Made by a program: the position numbers and the translations under genes
Source of the DNA: Roseivirga sp. UBA6052
GTDB taxonomy: Bacteria; Bacteroidota; Bacteroidia; Cytophagales; Cyclobacteriaceae
Assembly: GCA_002427755.1 (NCBI GenBank)
Contig: DIYO01000001.1
Coordinates: 682,001-746,000 of the forward strand
Reading direction: 5' to 3'
DNA: 64,000 nt
Shown: positions 8,551-16,326 of the stretch, piece after piece
Layout of the letters: each line of letters begins with the position of its first letter
How positions within the stretch are numbered: position 1 is the stretch's first letter
Notes under the pieces: model-generated
What the model was told of the DNA's origin: nothing
Databases searched by the model: none
The model's input: only the letters and a program-made list of their open reading frames with translations

Positions 8551-9104
8551 GAGTTAGACATTAAAGGTTGAACAACTTGATTGGCATCGTCAATCATTAC
8601 TTTTAGTAAAGCTTTCGCCCTAGCATACTGAGACTTAGATGTTCCTTCAGAAATATCCAATCGCTCTGCAATCTCCTTATGCGAATAACCTTCAATAGCA
8701 AACAGATTAAATACTGTTCTGCTCCCAACAGGTAGTTTCTGCATCATGGCCAACAATTCAAGAAAATTCAAATGAGATAAAACCAACTCCTTTTCAACAT
8801 GGAGCACAGTCTTATCAATATCTAGCATAGGTTGCTGATATAGTTTTTTTCTATTGTGGTTAATGGCCGTATTCACAACTATTCTTCTTAGCCAAGTGAG
8901 AAACTGAGACTCTTGTCTAAATGACTCAAGACTATTGAAAATCTTGACAAAAGCATCCTGCAGAATATCTTCGGCATCTTCCTGCGACTTAGCATAACGC
9001 ATAGCAACAGGCATAAGCTTAGCTGCATAGCGATCATACAATTCACGCTGTGCTTTAAGCTCACCTTTGATGCACTTCTGGATTAATTCTATATCTTGAA
9101 TCAT
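8547..9104 (-). CDS. ECF-type RNA polymerase sigma-70 factor
   Basis: 185 residues. Region 2 is visible in ALKAQRELYDRYAAKLMPVAMRYAKSQEDAEDILQDAFVKIF (read in parts: YDRYAAKLMPVAMRY, then EDAEDILQDAFVKIF) and LTWLRRIVVNTAINHNRKK. Region 4 is visible in LPVGSRTVFNLFAIEGYSHKEIAERL followed by ISEGTSKSQYARAKALLK. Such factors bring RNA polymerase to promoters of an envelope-linked regulon and are usually held by a coupled membrane anti-sigma factor, here the downstream gene. The gene is divergent from the T9SS plug gene, with about 90 bp between starts. No zinc-finger or extra C-terminal domain is seen. Confidence 0.92.
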   Translation of the reverse strand: MIQDIELIQKCIKGELKAQRELYDRYAAKLMPVAMRYAKSQEDAEDILQDAFVKIFNSLESFRQESQFLTWLRRIVVNTAINHNRKKLYQQPMLDIDKTVLHVEKELVLSHLNFLELLAMMQKLPVGSRTVFNLFAIEGYSHKEIAERLDISEGTSKSQYARAKALLKVMIDDANQVVQPLMSNS

Positions 9105-9142
9105 CTACCTCGAGATTTTCATCTCTTTTATTTAGACACAAC

Positions 9143-9150
9143 TATATTTG
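9143..9150 (+). promoter_or_regulatory. predicted -7 element of the T9SS plug gene
   Basis: TATATTTG fits TAnnTTTG. Transcription would begin near 9157, giving a leader of about 40 nt before the ATG at 9198 and excluding an earlier in-frame start at 9096. No convincing -33 box is seen. Confidence 0.4.
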
Positions 9151-9197
9151 ATGAAGTTGTAATACAAGAAAAATCTTTTTCAACAGTTACAAATCTG

Positions 9198-10460
9198 ATG
9201 CCTGTAAATTTAAAGAGCGTCCTTCTAATGGTATTCGTTTCATCGAGTATTCTGTTGCATGCGCAGAAAAAACTCGTTTATGAAAATGAAACTTATGAGT
9301 CTACGATAAAGACGGTACAACTTTATCCTAACGGAAATTCTGTACAATCAGTCTTGGACCCTCCCGTAATTCAAATGAATAGCAGAAGGCCTTTAGTTCT
9401 TGAATTTGATGATTTAAGAGAGGATGCCGACTACTTCTTTGTCAAATTGATCCATTGTAATGCCAATTGGGAGCAGTCCAAATTAAAACCTACTATGTAC
9501 TTAAAATCTTTTAATCGATACGAGATCGAAGATTTTGAATTTAGTAGTGAAGCCAAAATCAATTATGTGCACTATCGCTTTACAGTACCTCAGGTGACTC
9601 ATAGCGGTAATTATCTTCTGGTGGTATACAGAGATCGAGATGAAGATGATATCATCCTCTCAAGGCAATTTATGATCTATGAAAACCAAGTTGGTGTTGG
9701 GGGAACTATTCAAAGATCAACGAGTGTAAGCGATAGATTAAGAAACCAACGTATTGAAGTCAATGTAAACTATAATGGTATTAGGTCAATCAACCCGAAT
9801 CAGGATTTCACTGTAATTAGCAGGCAAAACCAGAGACCAGACAGAATAAAGCAACTGAAAACCACCTTCATTAATGAAAGTGACCAATTACTTAGATATC
9901 AGAATCTAGGATCTGAAAATGACTATGCAGGAGGTAATGAATTTCGCTCCTTCGATATTAGCACCATCAACTTCTCCGGAAGAAACATTGAAGAAGTAGG
10001 CTTTACAGACAACTTACCTTTTGCAAGGGTTAGGTTAGATCGAGAGGCCAATCCAGTCTACTTTCAATCGCTCGATATAAATGGCAACTTTTTCAATAAC
10101 GATTCTGAGGGAAGATCGAGTGATATTACTTCAGAATATGTAGATGTTCATTTGACTTTAGACTATCCTGAACTTAATGACCCTATATATGTACTTGGTG
10201 CATTTAATGGTTGGAAAAAGAATGCCGACTCACAAATGAAGTACGACCTGATCGAGAAGAAATACACAAACACAATCAAGCTAAAACAAGGTTGGTATGA
10301 CTACACCTATGCATTGGGTATTGAGAATACTTCCTTAATAGACAAAAGCTTCTTTGAAACAGAAAACCAATACGAGGTCTTCGTTTACTTTCGTGCTATG
10401 GGCGCTCGTGGAGATAAACTAGTAGGATATCAAAGAGTCAATTACAACTCTAGGCGGTAA
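9198..10460 (+). CDS. type IX secretion system plug protein (DUF5103)
   Basis: About 420 residues from ATG 9198, which opens a signal peptide (MPVNLKSVLLMVFVSSSILLHAQ). An earlier in-frame ATG at 9096 would add 34 residues with no export signal. The N-terminal beta-rich part (KLVYENETYESTIKTVQLYP, PPVIQMNSRRPLVLEFDDL) and the C-terminal starch-module-like part (YVLGAFNGWKK...) match the family formerly named DUF5103. In Flavobacterium the family member closes the periplasmic side of the SprA translocon when no cargo is passing. It is divergent from the ECF sigma gene and its 3' end overlaps cas6 by 11 bp. Family assignment is from recognition of the sequence. Confidence 0.82.
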   Translation: MPVNLKSVLLMVFVSSSILLHAQKKLVYENETYESTIKTVQLYPNGNSVQSVLDPPVIQMNSRRPLVLEFDDLREDADYFFVKLIHCNANWEQSKLKPTMYLKSFNRYEIEDFEFSSEAKINYVHYRFTVPQVTHSGNYLLVVYRDRDEDDIILSRQFMIYENQVGVGGTIQRSTSVSDRLRNQRIEVNVNYNGIRSINPNQDFTVISRQNQRPDRIKQLKTTFINESDQLLRYQNLGSENDYAGGNEFRSFDISTINFSGRNIEEVGFTDNLPFARVRLDREANPVYFQSLDINGNFFNNDSEGRSSDITSEYVDVHLTLDYPELNDPIYVLGAFNGWKKNADSQMKYDLIEKKYTNTIKLKQGWYDYTYALGIENTSLIDKSFFETENQYEVFVYFRAMGARGDKLVGYQRVNYNSRR

Positions 10461-11262
10461 CCAACTCTTTTGAGAACTTATATTTTTCTGTTCTGTCTGT
10501 CGGATTTACATTGGCAATGTCTAACATGCCAAAGCCTTTATGGGTATAGTTCCCCAATCCACAGTCGAAAACAAAGTTCTGTACTTCTTTAGCTGCGAAT
10601 AATTTGAATGGTAGCGTATAACCTCGAATCTCGTATTTCACATCGTTATCAAAAACTGAATAAATACGTGCAAACTTCTTATCTCGCTCCTTTAGTCTGT
10701 TCAGATAGGCCACGTCTGGTACAAATTGAAACTTGCTGAATGAAGCCAACTGTTCTTCGGTGAACTTTCCAGAATTTTCCATTCTCTGAAGTGTTGAGTC
10801 ATAAAGCAGATCAGAGAACTCATCAGTCTCTGGACCAATAAATCTTTTGCTTTCAACATCGTTAAAAGCGCCTTTTACAGGAACTATAGGAGAAATACAT
10901 ATAAACTTCATATGATCTTCCATTCCCGGTACTTTTTCCAATTCTGTATATAAAGGAAGAATCTCTAGGTTACCTAAGTCTATCTTATCGTACTTGAAAA
11001 TTTGCTCTAACAAGTAGTCAAGAAAGCCTTGATCGTCTGATGATAAAACAAGCGTTACAAAGTTTGAAAAGTAATGAAGACCGTTTCTAGAAACCTTAGT
11101 CTGTCCTTTTAATCCAGAAAAATTGAAATAGGAATAATTGAAGTATTTGGAATCACCTCCATTAACAAGCACACCCTTAAGATATTGCGCCAAAATATGT
11201 TGATGGTGGAACGGTAAGTATGCGCCCCTGTTTTTCAACTTAAAAATTACTCTAACTCTCAC
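10450..11262 (-). CDS. cas6: stand-alone CRISPR endoribonuclease Cas6-like protein
   Basis: 270 residues. The N-terminus starts like Cas6 (MRVRVIFKLKNRGAYLPFHH) with His residues near 19-22, the usual region of the catalytic His. A central segment MKFICISPIVPVKG matches the conserved FxTLSPIV-type segment. The C-terminus carries the glycine-rich RAMP loop GLGNYTHKGFGML. Cas6 cuts CRISPR precursor RNA at a repeat hairpin. No other cas gene and no array is seen in the window, about 10 kb on one side and 53 kb on the other. It lies downstream of ychF on the same strand, separated by a 129-bp gap holding a hairpin. It may serve arrays elsewhere in trans or have another RNA target. Confidence 0.82.
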   Translation of the reverse strand: MRVRVIFKLKNRGAYLPFHHQHILAQYLKGVLVNGGDSKYFNYSYFNFSGLKGQTKVSRNGLHYFSNFVTLVLSSDDQGFLDYLLEQIFKYDKIDLGNLEILPLYTELEKVPGMEDHMKFICISPIVPVKGAFNDVESKRFIGPETDEFSDLLYDSTLQRMENSGKFTEEQLASFSKFQFVPDVAYLNRLKERDKKFARIYSVFDNDVKYEIRGYTLPFKLFAAKEVQNFVFDCGLGNYTHKGFGMLDIANVNPTDRTEKYKFSKELVTA

Positions 11263-11287
11263 TCTATCAAAATTTTACCTTATAGAA

Positions 11288-11313
11288 TGTCAAATGAGTA
11301 TGCCTCATTGACA
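11288..11313. promoter_or_regulatory. inverted repeat in the cas6 leader
   Basis: TGTCAAATGAG (11288-11298) and CTCATTGACA (11304-11313) pair with one bulged A around a 5-nt loop. It lies 26-51 bp upstream of the cas6 ATG, has no following T run on the minus strand, and so is not an ordinary terminator. It may be an RNA hairpin or a DNA operator. Confidence 0.55.
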
Positions 11314-11391
11314 ACGTATTGACCTAACGCTGCCACTTTCTAGATTGTTCGACCACTCAGCAAAAAAAGAGAGAAATGTCTTTTTGAATAC

Positions 11392-12489
11392 TTAAACGTT
11401 GAATCTGAAATGCATGATATCTCCATCATGAACGATGTAATCCTTGCCTTCCACTCTCATTTTTCCTGCTTCCTTAATGGCCGCTTCAGTTTTGAGTTCT
11501 TCGTAGTCTGGCAGCTTGATTACCTCTGCTCGAATAAAGCCCTTTTCGAAATCAGTATGGATAACACCAGCAGCTTGAGGCGCCTTCCATCCTTCTTTAA
11601 TGGTCCAAGCCCTAACCTCCTTCTCACCAGCAGTGAAATAGGTGATTAAGCTTAATATTTTATAGGATGCTCTGATGAGCTTATTCAATCCTGATTCTTG
11701 AAGTGAATACTCTTCTAGAAACATCTCCTTCTCTTCTGGATCATCTAACTCGGCAATTTGAGACTCGATTGAAGCAGAAATCATAATTACCTCGGCATTC
11801 TCATCGGCTACTGAAGATTTTAGAGCTTCTACATGTTCATTACCTGTGTGAATAGCACTCTCTTCTACGTTAGCTACGTATATCACCTTTTTGATCGTGA
11901 GCAGAGAAAGGTCTTTAATGATCTCCAACTCATCTTCTGATACTTCAACAGCTCGTGCGTTTTTACCAGACTCTAGGGCCTCGACAAAACGTTCTAAAAG
12001 TGCCAACTCCCTTTTTGCCTCTGCATCTCCCGATTTGGCAATCTTGAGTAGCCTTTGCACACGCTTCTCAATGGACTCTAAATCTTTAAGCTGAAGTTCT
12101 GTATCTATAATTTCTTTATCGGAAACAGGATCTACCTTACCCGCAACGTGAACCACATTGTCATCTTTAAAGCAACGTACCACATGAACTATGGCATCAA
12201 CTTCTCTAATGTTCGCTAAGAATTTATTACCAAGTCCTTCTCCCTTGCTAGCACCTTTAACCAAACCGGCAATGTCAACGAATTCAATTATAGTTGGGAT
12301 AACTTTTTGCGGATTCACCAATTCTTCGAGTTTCTGCAACCTCTCATCCGGCACAGTCACTACTCCCACATTGGGTTCTATTGTACAAAAAGGAAAGTTT
12401 GCAGCTTCTGCTTTCGCGCTAGATAATGCATTAAATAAGGTAGACTTACCAACATTTGGCAACCCCACTATACCACACTGTAATCCCAT
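11392..12489 (-). CDS. ychF: redox-regulated ribosome-binding ATPase YchF
   Basis: 365 residues, the full family length. The G1 motif is GLPNVGKSTLFNAL, with G3 at DIAGLVKGAS and the Obg-type switch region KGEGLGNKFL. The last 80 residues form the TGS domain (LITYFTAGEKEVRAWTIKEG, ending HDGDIMHFRFNV). YchF is an Obg-family P-loop protein that prefers ATP, binds ribosomes and takes part in stress responses. A minus-strand -7 box TATATTTG (complement of 12521-12528) lies about 32 bp before the ATG and is followed by GCGGCC, as at several other promoters here. Confidence 0.96.
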   Translation of the reverse strand: MGLQCGIVGLPNVGKSTLFNALSSAKAEAANFPFCTIEPNVGVVTVPDERLQKLEELVNPQKVIPTIIEFVDIAGLVKGASKGEGLGNKFLANIREVDAIVHVVRCFKDDNVVHVAGKVDPVSDKEIIDTELQLKDLESIEKRVQRLLKIAKSGDAEAKRELALLERFVEALESGKNARAVEVSEDELEIIKDLSLLTIKKVIYVANVEESAIHTGNEHVEALKSSVADENAEVIMISASIESQIAELDDPEEKEMFLEEYSLQESGLNKLIRASYKILSLITYFTAGEKEVRAWTIKEGWKAPQAAGVIHTDFEKGFIRAEVIKLPDYEELKTEAAIKEAGKMRVEGKDYIVHDGDIMHFRFNV

Positions 12490-12520
12490 AATTGAAAACT
12501 ATTCTTCTCGAAATTGGCCG

Positions 12521-12528
12521 CAAATATA
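12521..12528 (-). promoter_or_regulatory. predicted -7 element of ychF
   Basis: TATATTTG on the minus strand followed by CGGCC, matching the extended TAnnTTTGCGGC form seen at 5300 and 15280. No clear -33 box is visible. Confidence 0.4.
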
Positions 12529-12569
12529 GCAAAAACGACTCCTGTAAGGTTAGTTTGATTCAAATAAAA

Positions 12570-12601
12570 AAGCCTCAATCCGACAAGGCGAATTGAGGCT
12601 T
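12570..12601 (-). terminator. intrinsic terminator of the DUF3276 gene
   Basis: AAGCCTCAAT (12570-12579) pairs with ATTGAGGCTT (12592-12601). On the minus strand the stem is followed by a T run (complement of A12566-12570). It lies 20 bp after the stop at 12621. Confidence 0.85.
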
Positions 12602-12620
12602 TCTCAATTATTAAAATTCT

Positions 12621-12956
12621 TTAGTCCCACTTCAACTCAGTATCCACTGACTGTTGTTCTTCTACGCTGTATTCCTCGCCATTAAACTGCTCAAAATCAA
12701 AATCTGGGAGTAATTCAGATTTTACATGTTCTACCGTCTCATTCAAAGCGTCAACGAATTTCACAAAGTCTTCTTTGTACAAAAAGATCTTGTGTTTTTC
12801 GTAACTGAAACCATCGTCTTTATACTTACGCTTACTTTCAGTTATTGTCAAGTAATAGTCGTTTGAGCGTGTGGCTTTTATATCAAAAAAATACGTCCTC
12901 TTGCCTGCCCTTACCCTCTTAGAAAATATTTCATTTCTGTCTTTCTGGTCTTCCAC
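12621..12956 (-). CDS. DUF3276 / PUR-alpha-like nucleic acid-binding protein
   Basis: 111 residues without signal or membrane segment. The pattern RVRAGKRTYFFDIKAT then DYYLTITESKRKY and KHKIFLYKEDFVKFVDAL is the PUR repeat fold of the DUF3276 family, found in Bacteroidota and spirochaetes, where a relative (BpuR) binds DNA and RNA. Here it is a single small gene with its own terminator, divergent from a DUF58 gene across a 183-bp gap containing a 21-bp dyad. A role as a regulator of transcription or translation is inferred from the family. Confidence 0.88.
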   Translation of the reverse strand: MEDQKDRNEIFSKRVRAGKRTYFFDIKATRSNDYYLTITESKRKYKDDGFSYEKHKIFLYKEDFVKFVDALNETVEHVKSELLPDFDFEQFNGEEYSVEEQQSVDTELKWD

Positions 12957-13093
12957 TGATCAAGTTTTAGTTTTATTATAAGTTGAAAAAATATCAAACT
13001 CGTTCTAATATAAGTTATAAATATTTACTATTGCAAGTGCCAAAAGCAGAATTCAGGCAACCCTTTGCACTAGTATTAAAGATTCAGAAATCC

Positions 13094-13114
13094 TTGTTTA
13101 AACTTGATAAACAA
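13094..13114. promoter_or_regulatory. operator-like dyad between DUF3276 and DUF58 genes
   Basis: TTGTTTA (13094-13100), a 7-nt spacer, then TAAACAA (13108-13114): a perfect 7-bp inverted repeat 26 bp before the DUF58 start and in the shared upstream region. Confidence 0.4.
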
Positions 13115-13139
13115 AGATTAAACAACTACCTATAAGTTT

Positions 13140-14045
13140 ATGAAGTTCAGTCTTGAAGATGTAAAACAGTTTGGCAACATAGAGCTATTGGCCAAGCAAA
13201 TGGTGGAAGGTTTTATCACCGGTTTGCACAAGTCTCCATACCATGGTTTCTCTGTTGAGTTTGCTGAACATAGGCTTTATAATAATGGTGAATCTACCAG
13301 ACATATAGACTGGAAATTATACGCCAAAACAGACAGGCTTTATACCAAGCGATTTGAAGAGGAGACCAATCTTAGATGCCAAATCGTTATAGATCAGTCA
13401 TCATCTATGTACTACCCTGCTGAAAGCTTTGGCAAAATGCGTTTTAGTGTAATGGCTAGTGCGGCTCTTACCTACCTTTTGCATAAGCAAAGAGATGCCG
13501 TAGGATTACACACATTCTCGGACAAATTAGAAATAGAAACTCAAGTTAAGTCTTCAGCTGCTCATATACACAAGCTCTTTCTTACCTACAGTGATTTATT
13601 GAACAAGCCAAAATCTGAGAAGCGAACCAATGTCTCGCAAATCTTGAATCAGCTCGCTCAGAAAGTGCACCGAAGATCATTGGTAGTCATTTTTAGCGAT
13701 ATGTTCGACAACCAAAGCAATGAGGACGAACTTATGGCGGCTTTACAACATCTCAAGCATAAGAAACATGAGGTGCTTCTTTTCCATGTGAGTGATCATA
13801 AAACTGAATTCAACTTTGAATTCGATAATAGACCATACGAATTCATAGATGCTGAAAGCAAAGAGAAGATCAGACTAAATCCGGCTGGCATTAAAACCCA
13901 GTTTAGACAGCAAATGGATCAAAAACATCATGATCTCTACTTGAAGTGTGCAAAGCTAAAGATAGATCTGATCGAGGCAGATATTAACGAAGGGTTTGAT
14001 CAAATACTAAAAGCATACTTGATTAAGCGCGGTAAAATGAGGTAA
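13140..14045 (+). CDS. DUF58 domain protein (MoxR-associated, von Willebrand-like)
   Basis: 301 residues. The segment GLHKSPYHGFSVEFAEHRLYN followed by ESTRHIDWKLYAKTDRLYTKRFEEE is the DUF58 core, and a vWA-like MIDAS start follows (IVIDQSSSMYY, DxSxS). Proteins of this type usually work with a MoxR AAA ATPase and Bat proteins in envelope or stress functions, but no moxR is adjacent here. There are no membrane helices, so it is probably a cytoplasmic partner. The following exported protein is only 25 bp away and probably co-transcribed. The start ATG at 13140 is preceded by no clear ribosome-binding site, as is common in this group. Confidence 0.9.
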   Translation: MKFSLEDVKQFGNIELLAKQMVEGFITGLHKSPYHGFSVEFAEHRLYNNGESTRHIDWKLYAKTDRLYTKRFEEETNLRCQIVIDQSSSMYYPAESFGKMRFSVMASAALTYLLHKQRDAVGLHTFSDKLEIETQVKSSAAHIHKLFLTYSDLLNKPKSEKRTNVSQILNQLAQKVHRRSLVVIFSDMFDNQSNEDELMAALQHLKHKKHEVLLFHVSDHKTEFNFEFDNRPYEFIDAESKEKIRLNPAGIKTQFRQQMDQKHHDLYLKCAKLKIDLIEADINEGFDQILKAYLIKRGKMR

Positions 14046-14070
14046 TTCAAACAATTATTTTTATTTATTC

Positions 14071-14760
14071 ATGAAGAAACACGCAATACTCATTTTACTT
14101 ATAACCCTCTGCTCGAGCCTCTTCGGGCAACAAGAAGCTGAGCTAAAATTCAATGAAACAATTGTTGAACTATCTGTTGAAAAACAGAGTAGATTCTCAA
14201 CAATCTCAGGTAGTGCTGACGGTCCTGAAATGATTCAGAAAATGGGAACTCTCAAGGAAGTTATTGGTATGATTGACAAACAAGTACTAATAGAGGTTAG
14301 TCCAAAATATGACCGTTACTTATGGAAACTAACAGCTAAAGGCCCTGATGCTCGTAATCTGTCTCGACATCTCCATACTATTATTGACAAATTTGCTGAA
14401 TTGAATGTTTTCGAATGGAACAGTGAAAAAAGGGAAGTAGAAGTATTAAAAGCCGAATTAGAAAGAGTCGAGAAGCTCGAGAAGTACCTAAACAAAGAGA
14501 ATGGAACTATTACTTCTTATTCAATTACAATAAGAGAAATGTCTTTTATTGACACCCCTGGAAATATCGTGAAAAAGATTCATGAAAATCGTTTTAGCTC
14601 ATTACCATTGGTTATTGCTAAGAACCTTGAAATGGATAAAACATTTAAAGTAAAGGTCGACCGCCATTCGGAAAGCGAAATCTTTGAGACTCTCTTATCC
14701 AAGTATGGTATTGCGCTTAGCAAAGTAATCGAGACACGTGACTTTATTAGTATCAAATAA
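14071..14760 (+). CDS. exported protein of unknown function
   Basis: 229 residues with a signal peptide (MKKHAILILLITLCSSLFGQ). The mature part alternates helices and strands and has no motif I recognise. A charged helix at about 120-150 (LKAELERVEKLEKYLN) could form a coiled coil. The last 50 residues (SSLPLVIAKNLEMDKTFKVK, then FETLLSKYGIALSKVIETRD) look faintly like the secretin/TonB short N-terminal (STN) fold, but this is a weak impression. It follows the DUF58 gene by 25 bp and ends in a strong hairpin terminator. Confidence 0.75.
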   Translation: MKKHAILILLITLCSSLFGQQEAELKFNETIVELSVEKQSRFSTISGSADGPEMIQKMGTLKEVIGMIDKQVLIEVSPKYDRYLWKLTAKGPDARNLSRHLHTIIDKFAELNVFEWNSEKREVEVLKAELERVEKLEKYLNKENGTITSYSITIREMSFIDTPGNIVKKIHENRFSSLPLVIAKNLEMDKTFKVKVDRHSESEIFETLLSKYGIALSKVIETRDFISIK

Positions 14761-14761
14761 A

Positions 14762-14783
14762 AAAGCCTCCTTGCGGAGGCTTT
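14762..14783. terminator. bidirectional intrinsic terminator
   Basis: AAAGCCTCC (14762-14770), loop TTGC, GGAGGCTTT (14775-14783). It lies between two convergent genes, directly after the stop at 14760. The A run before and the T run after the stem let it act in both directions. Confidence 0.9.
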
Positions 14784-14816
14784 CATTTATCATTCAACAT
14801 TAAGAAATCAACATTC

Positions 14817-15161
14817 TTAAACGTGCATCCAATCTTTTTTGGCGTATAATTCTTCTTCCGTTTCTCTGTAATCAGGATCATCTACACAACAATCTACCGG
14901 ACACACAGCTGCACATTGCGGCTCTTCGTGGAAGCCCATACATTCGGTACACTTTCCTGAAACGATATAATAGAATTCGTCAGAAACCGGTTCTTGTGGC
15001 TCATTACCGTCAACCACAGTACCATCACCCATTTCAACTTCTTTAAGGTCTGTACCTCCACCCCAAGTCCATTCGATTCCACCTTCGTAAATCGCAGTAT
15101 TCGGGCATTCAGGCTCGCAAGCCCCACAGTTGATACATTCGTCTGTTATAATAATCGCCAT
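14817..15161 (-). CDS. Alvin-type 2[4Fe-4S] ferredoxin
   Basis: 114 residues, acidic. The first cluster motif is CINCGACEPECP (C-x2-C-x2-C-x3-C). The second is CTECMGFHEEPQCAAVCP (C-x2-C-x8-C-x3-C). The eight-residue insertion in the second motif is the mark of the Allochromatium-type (Alvin) ferredoxins, which have very low and split potentials. A small electron carrier in the cytoplasm is expected. It is divergent from the acyl-CoA reductase gene across 142 bp. A minus-strand -7 box TACTTTTG (complement of 15238-15245) suggests a leader of about 70 nt. Confidence 0.93.
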   Translation of the reverse strand: MAIIITDECINCGACEPECPNTAIYEGGIEWTWGGGTDLKEVEMGDGTVVDGNEPQEPVSDEFYYIVSGKCTECMGFHEEPQCAAVCPVDCCVDDPDYRETEEELYAKKDWMHV

Positions 15162-15217
15162 AGCGTATAATTCTTTCTTATCACAATCAAACCCAAAACG
15201 CTTCAGTTGGTTTCAGA

Positions 15218-15242
15218 TTTTGCAATTTTTTCGGATGCAAAA
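15218..15242. promoter_or_regulatory. inverted repeat overlapping the ferredoxin promoter
   Basis: TTTTGCA (15218-15224) and TGCAAAA (15236-15242), perfect 7-bp arms with an 11-nt spacer. The right arm overlaps the minus-strand -7 box TACTTTTG (complement of 15238-15245). Confidence 0.4.
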
Positions 15243-15279
15243 GTAATATTCAAATCTTCTTCCATGAAAAGATTAAGCG

Positions 15280-15287
15280 TATTTTTG
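15280..15287 (+). promoter_or_regulatory. predicted -7 element of the acyl-CoA reductase operon
   Basis: TATTTTTG followed by CGGC, 17 bp before the ATG at 15304. The predicted leader is about 10 nt. No exact TTTG is seen at the -33 position. Confidence 0.45.
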
Positions 15288-15303
15288 CGGCAACACTTTC
15301 GAT

Positions 15304-16317
15304 ATGGACTTAGAGAAGAGGAAAGACTTATTAGTGGCGCTAGGAAAACGCCTTCAAAACCTATCAACAGAAGCGTTTGAAGAATTAGCTTGGAGAGCTG
15401 CAAATGAGAACAACTGGTTTACTAAACAAAATGTAGAAAAAGCCTTTTCGGCATGGGCCCATGAACTAAGTTCTGAAAAACTGAACCAATGGCTAAAGGC
15501 TTATCAGTTAACCCCAAAAAGTCAGAAAAAAATAGGACTGATTCTGGCCGGAAACCTTCCTTTAGTAGGACTTCACGATGTGCTTACCGTTTTAATCTCT
15601 GGCCATATTGCCTGCATAAAGTACTCTTCTCAAGACAGAATATTAATGTCATGGATTGTACAACAACTCATCTCGATTGATCCGGAGTCAGAAAAGCAAA
15701 TCGAGATTAGAGAGCAGATGAAAGACATTGATGCGGTGATTGCCACCGGTTCTGACAATAGCGCACGCTATTTCAATTATTACTTCTCTAAGATGCCGCA
15801 TATTATCCGTCAGAATCGTGTTTCTGCGGCAATAATTAAGGGAGACGAGAGCAAAGAAGCTTTGACTAAATTAGGAGATGACGTATTCCAGTATTTTGGA
15901 TTAGGTTGTAGAAATGTAGCCAAGCTTTTTGTACCTACAGACTATGATTTCACTCCATTAATTGAGGCTCAAATGGACAACGAGTCCGTTTTGGAGCATC
16001 ACAAATTCAGGAATAACTACGATTACAATAAGAGTATCTATCTGGTAAACAAAGAACCGCACTTAGATTCCGGATTCTTCCTCATTAGAGAATCTGAAGA
16101 CATGGTCTCACCTATCTCGGTTCTATTTTATGAAACCTATAAATCAGAAGCTGAATTAGCCTTAAGATTGTCAAGCGTTTCAGAAAAGATTCAATGCACT
16201 GTGTCAAACGAAGGTTGGTATTCTGGCAGCTTTGACTTTGGAGAAGCACAATGCCCTGCCCTTTGGGATTATGCCGATGGGGTCGATACATTGGAGTGGT
16301 TGGATAACCTGAACTAA
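15304..16317 (+). CDS. acyl-CoA reductase (LuxC family)
   Basis: 337 residues with no signal peptide. The LuxC-type core is visible in KKIGLILAGNLPLVGLHDVL, ISGHIACIKYSSQDRILMSW, a candidate nucleophile Cys in FGLGCRNVAKLF, and the C-terminal CTVSNEGWYSGSFDFGEAQC segment. LuxC proteins reduce acyl groups to aldehydes with NADPH and are normally about 480 residues, so this is the short Bacteroidota form. It is divergent from a ferredoxin gene and is followed after 9 bp by a short-chain fatty acid transporter, so a role in acid/aldehyde metabolism is plausible but inferred. Confidence 0.85.
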   Translation: MDLEKRKDLLVALGKRLQNLSTEAFEELAWRAANENNWFTKQNVEKAFSAWAHELSSEKLNQWLKAYQLTPKSQKKIGLILAGNLPLVGLHDVLTVLISGHIACIKYSSQDRILMSWIVQQLISIDPESEKQIEIREQMKDIDAVIATGSDNSARYFNYYFSKMPHIIRQNRVSAAIIKGDESKEALTKLGDDVFQYFGLGCRNVAKLFVPTDYDFTPLIEAQMDNESVLEHHKFRNNYDYNKSIYLVNKEPHLDSGFFLIRESEDMVSPISVLFYETYKSEAELALRLSSVSEKIQCTVSNEGWYSGSFDFGEAQCPALWDYADGVDTLEWLDNLN

Positions 16318-16326
16318 GACTGTTTC

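Noticed and set aside
11263..11391. Possible CRISPR repeat remnant next to cas6
   Set aside because: Only one copy of the hairpin is present and there is no spacer-repeat periodicity, so it cannot be called an array.
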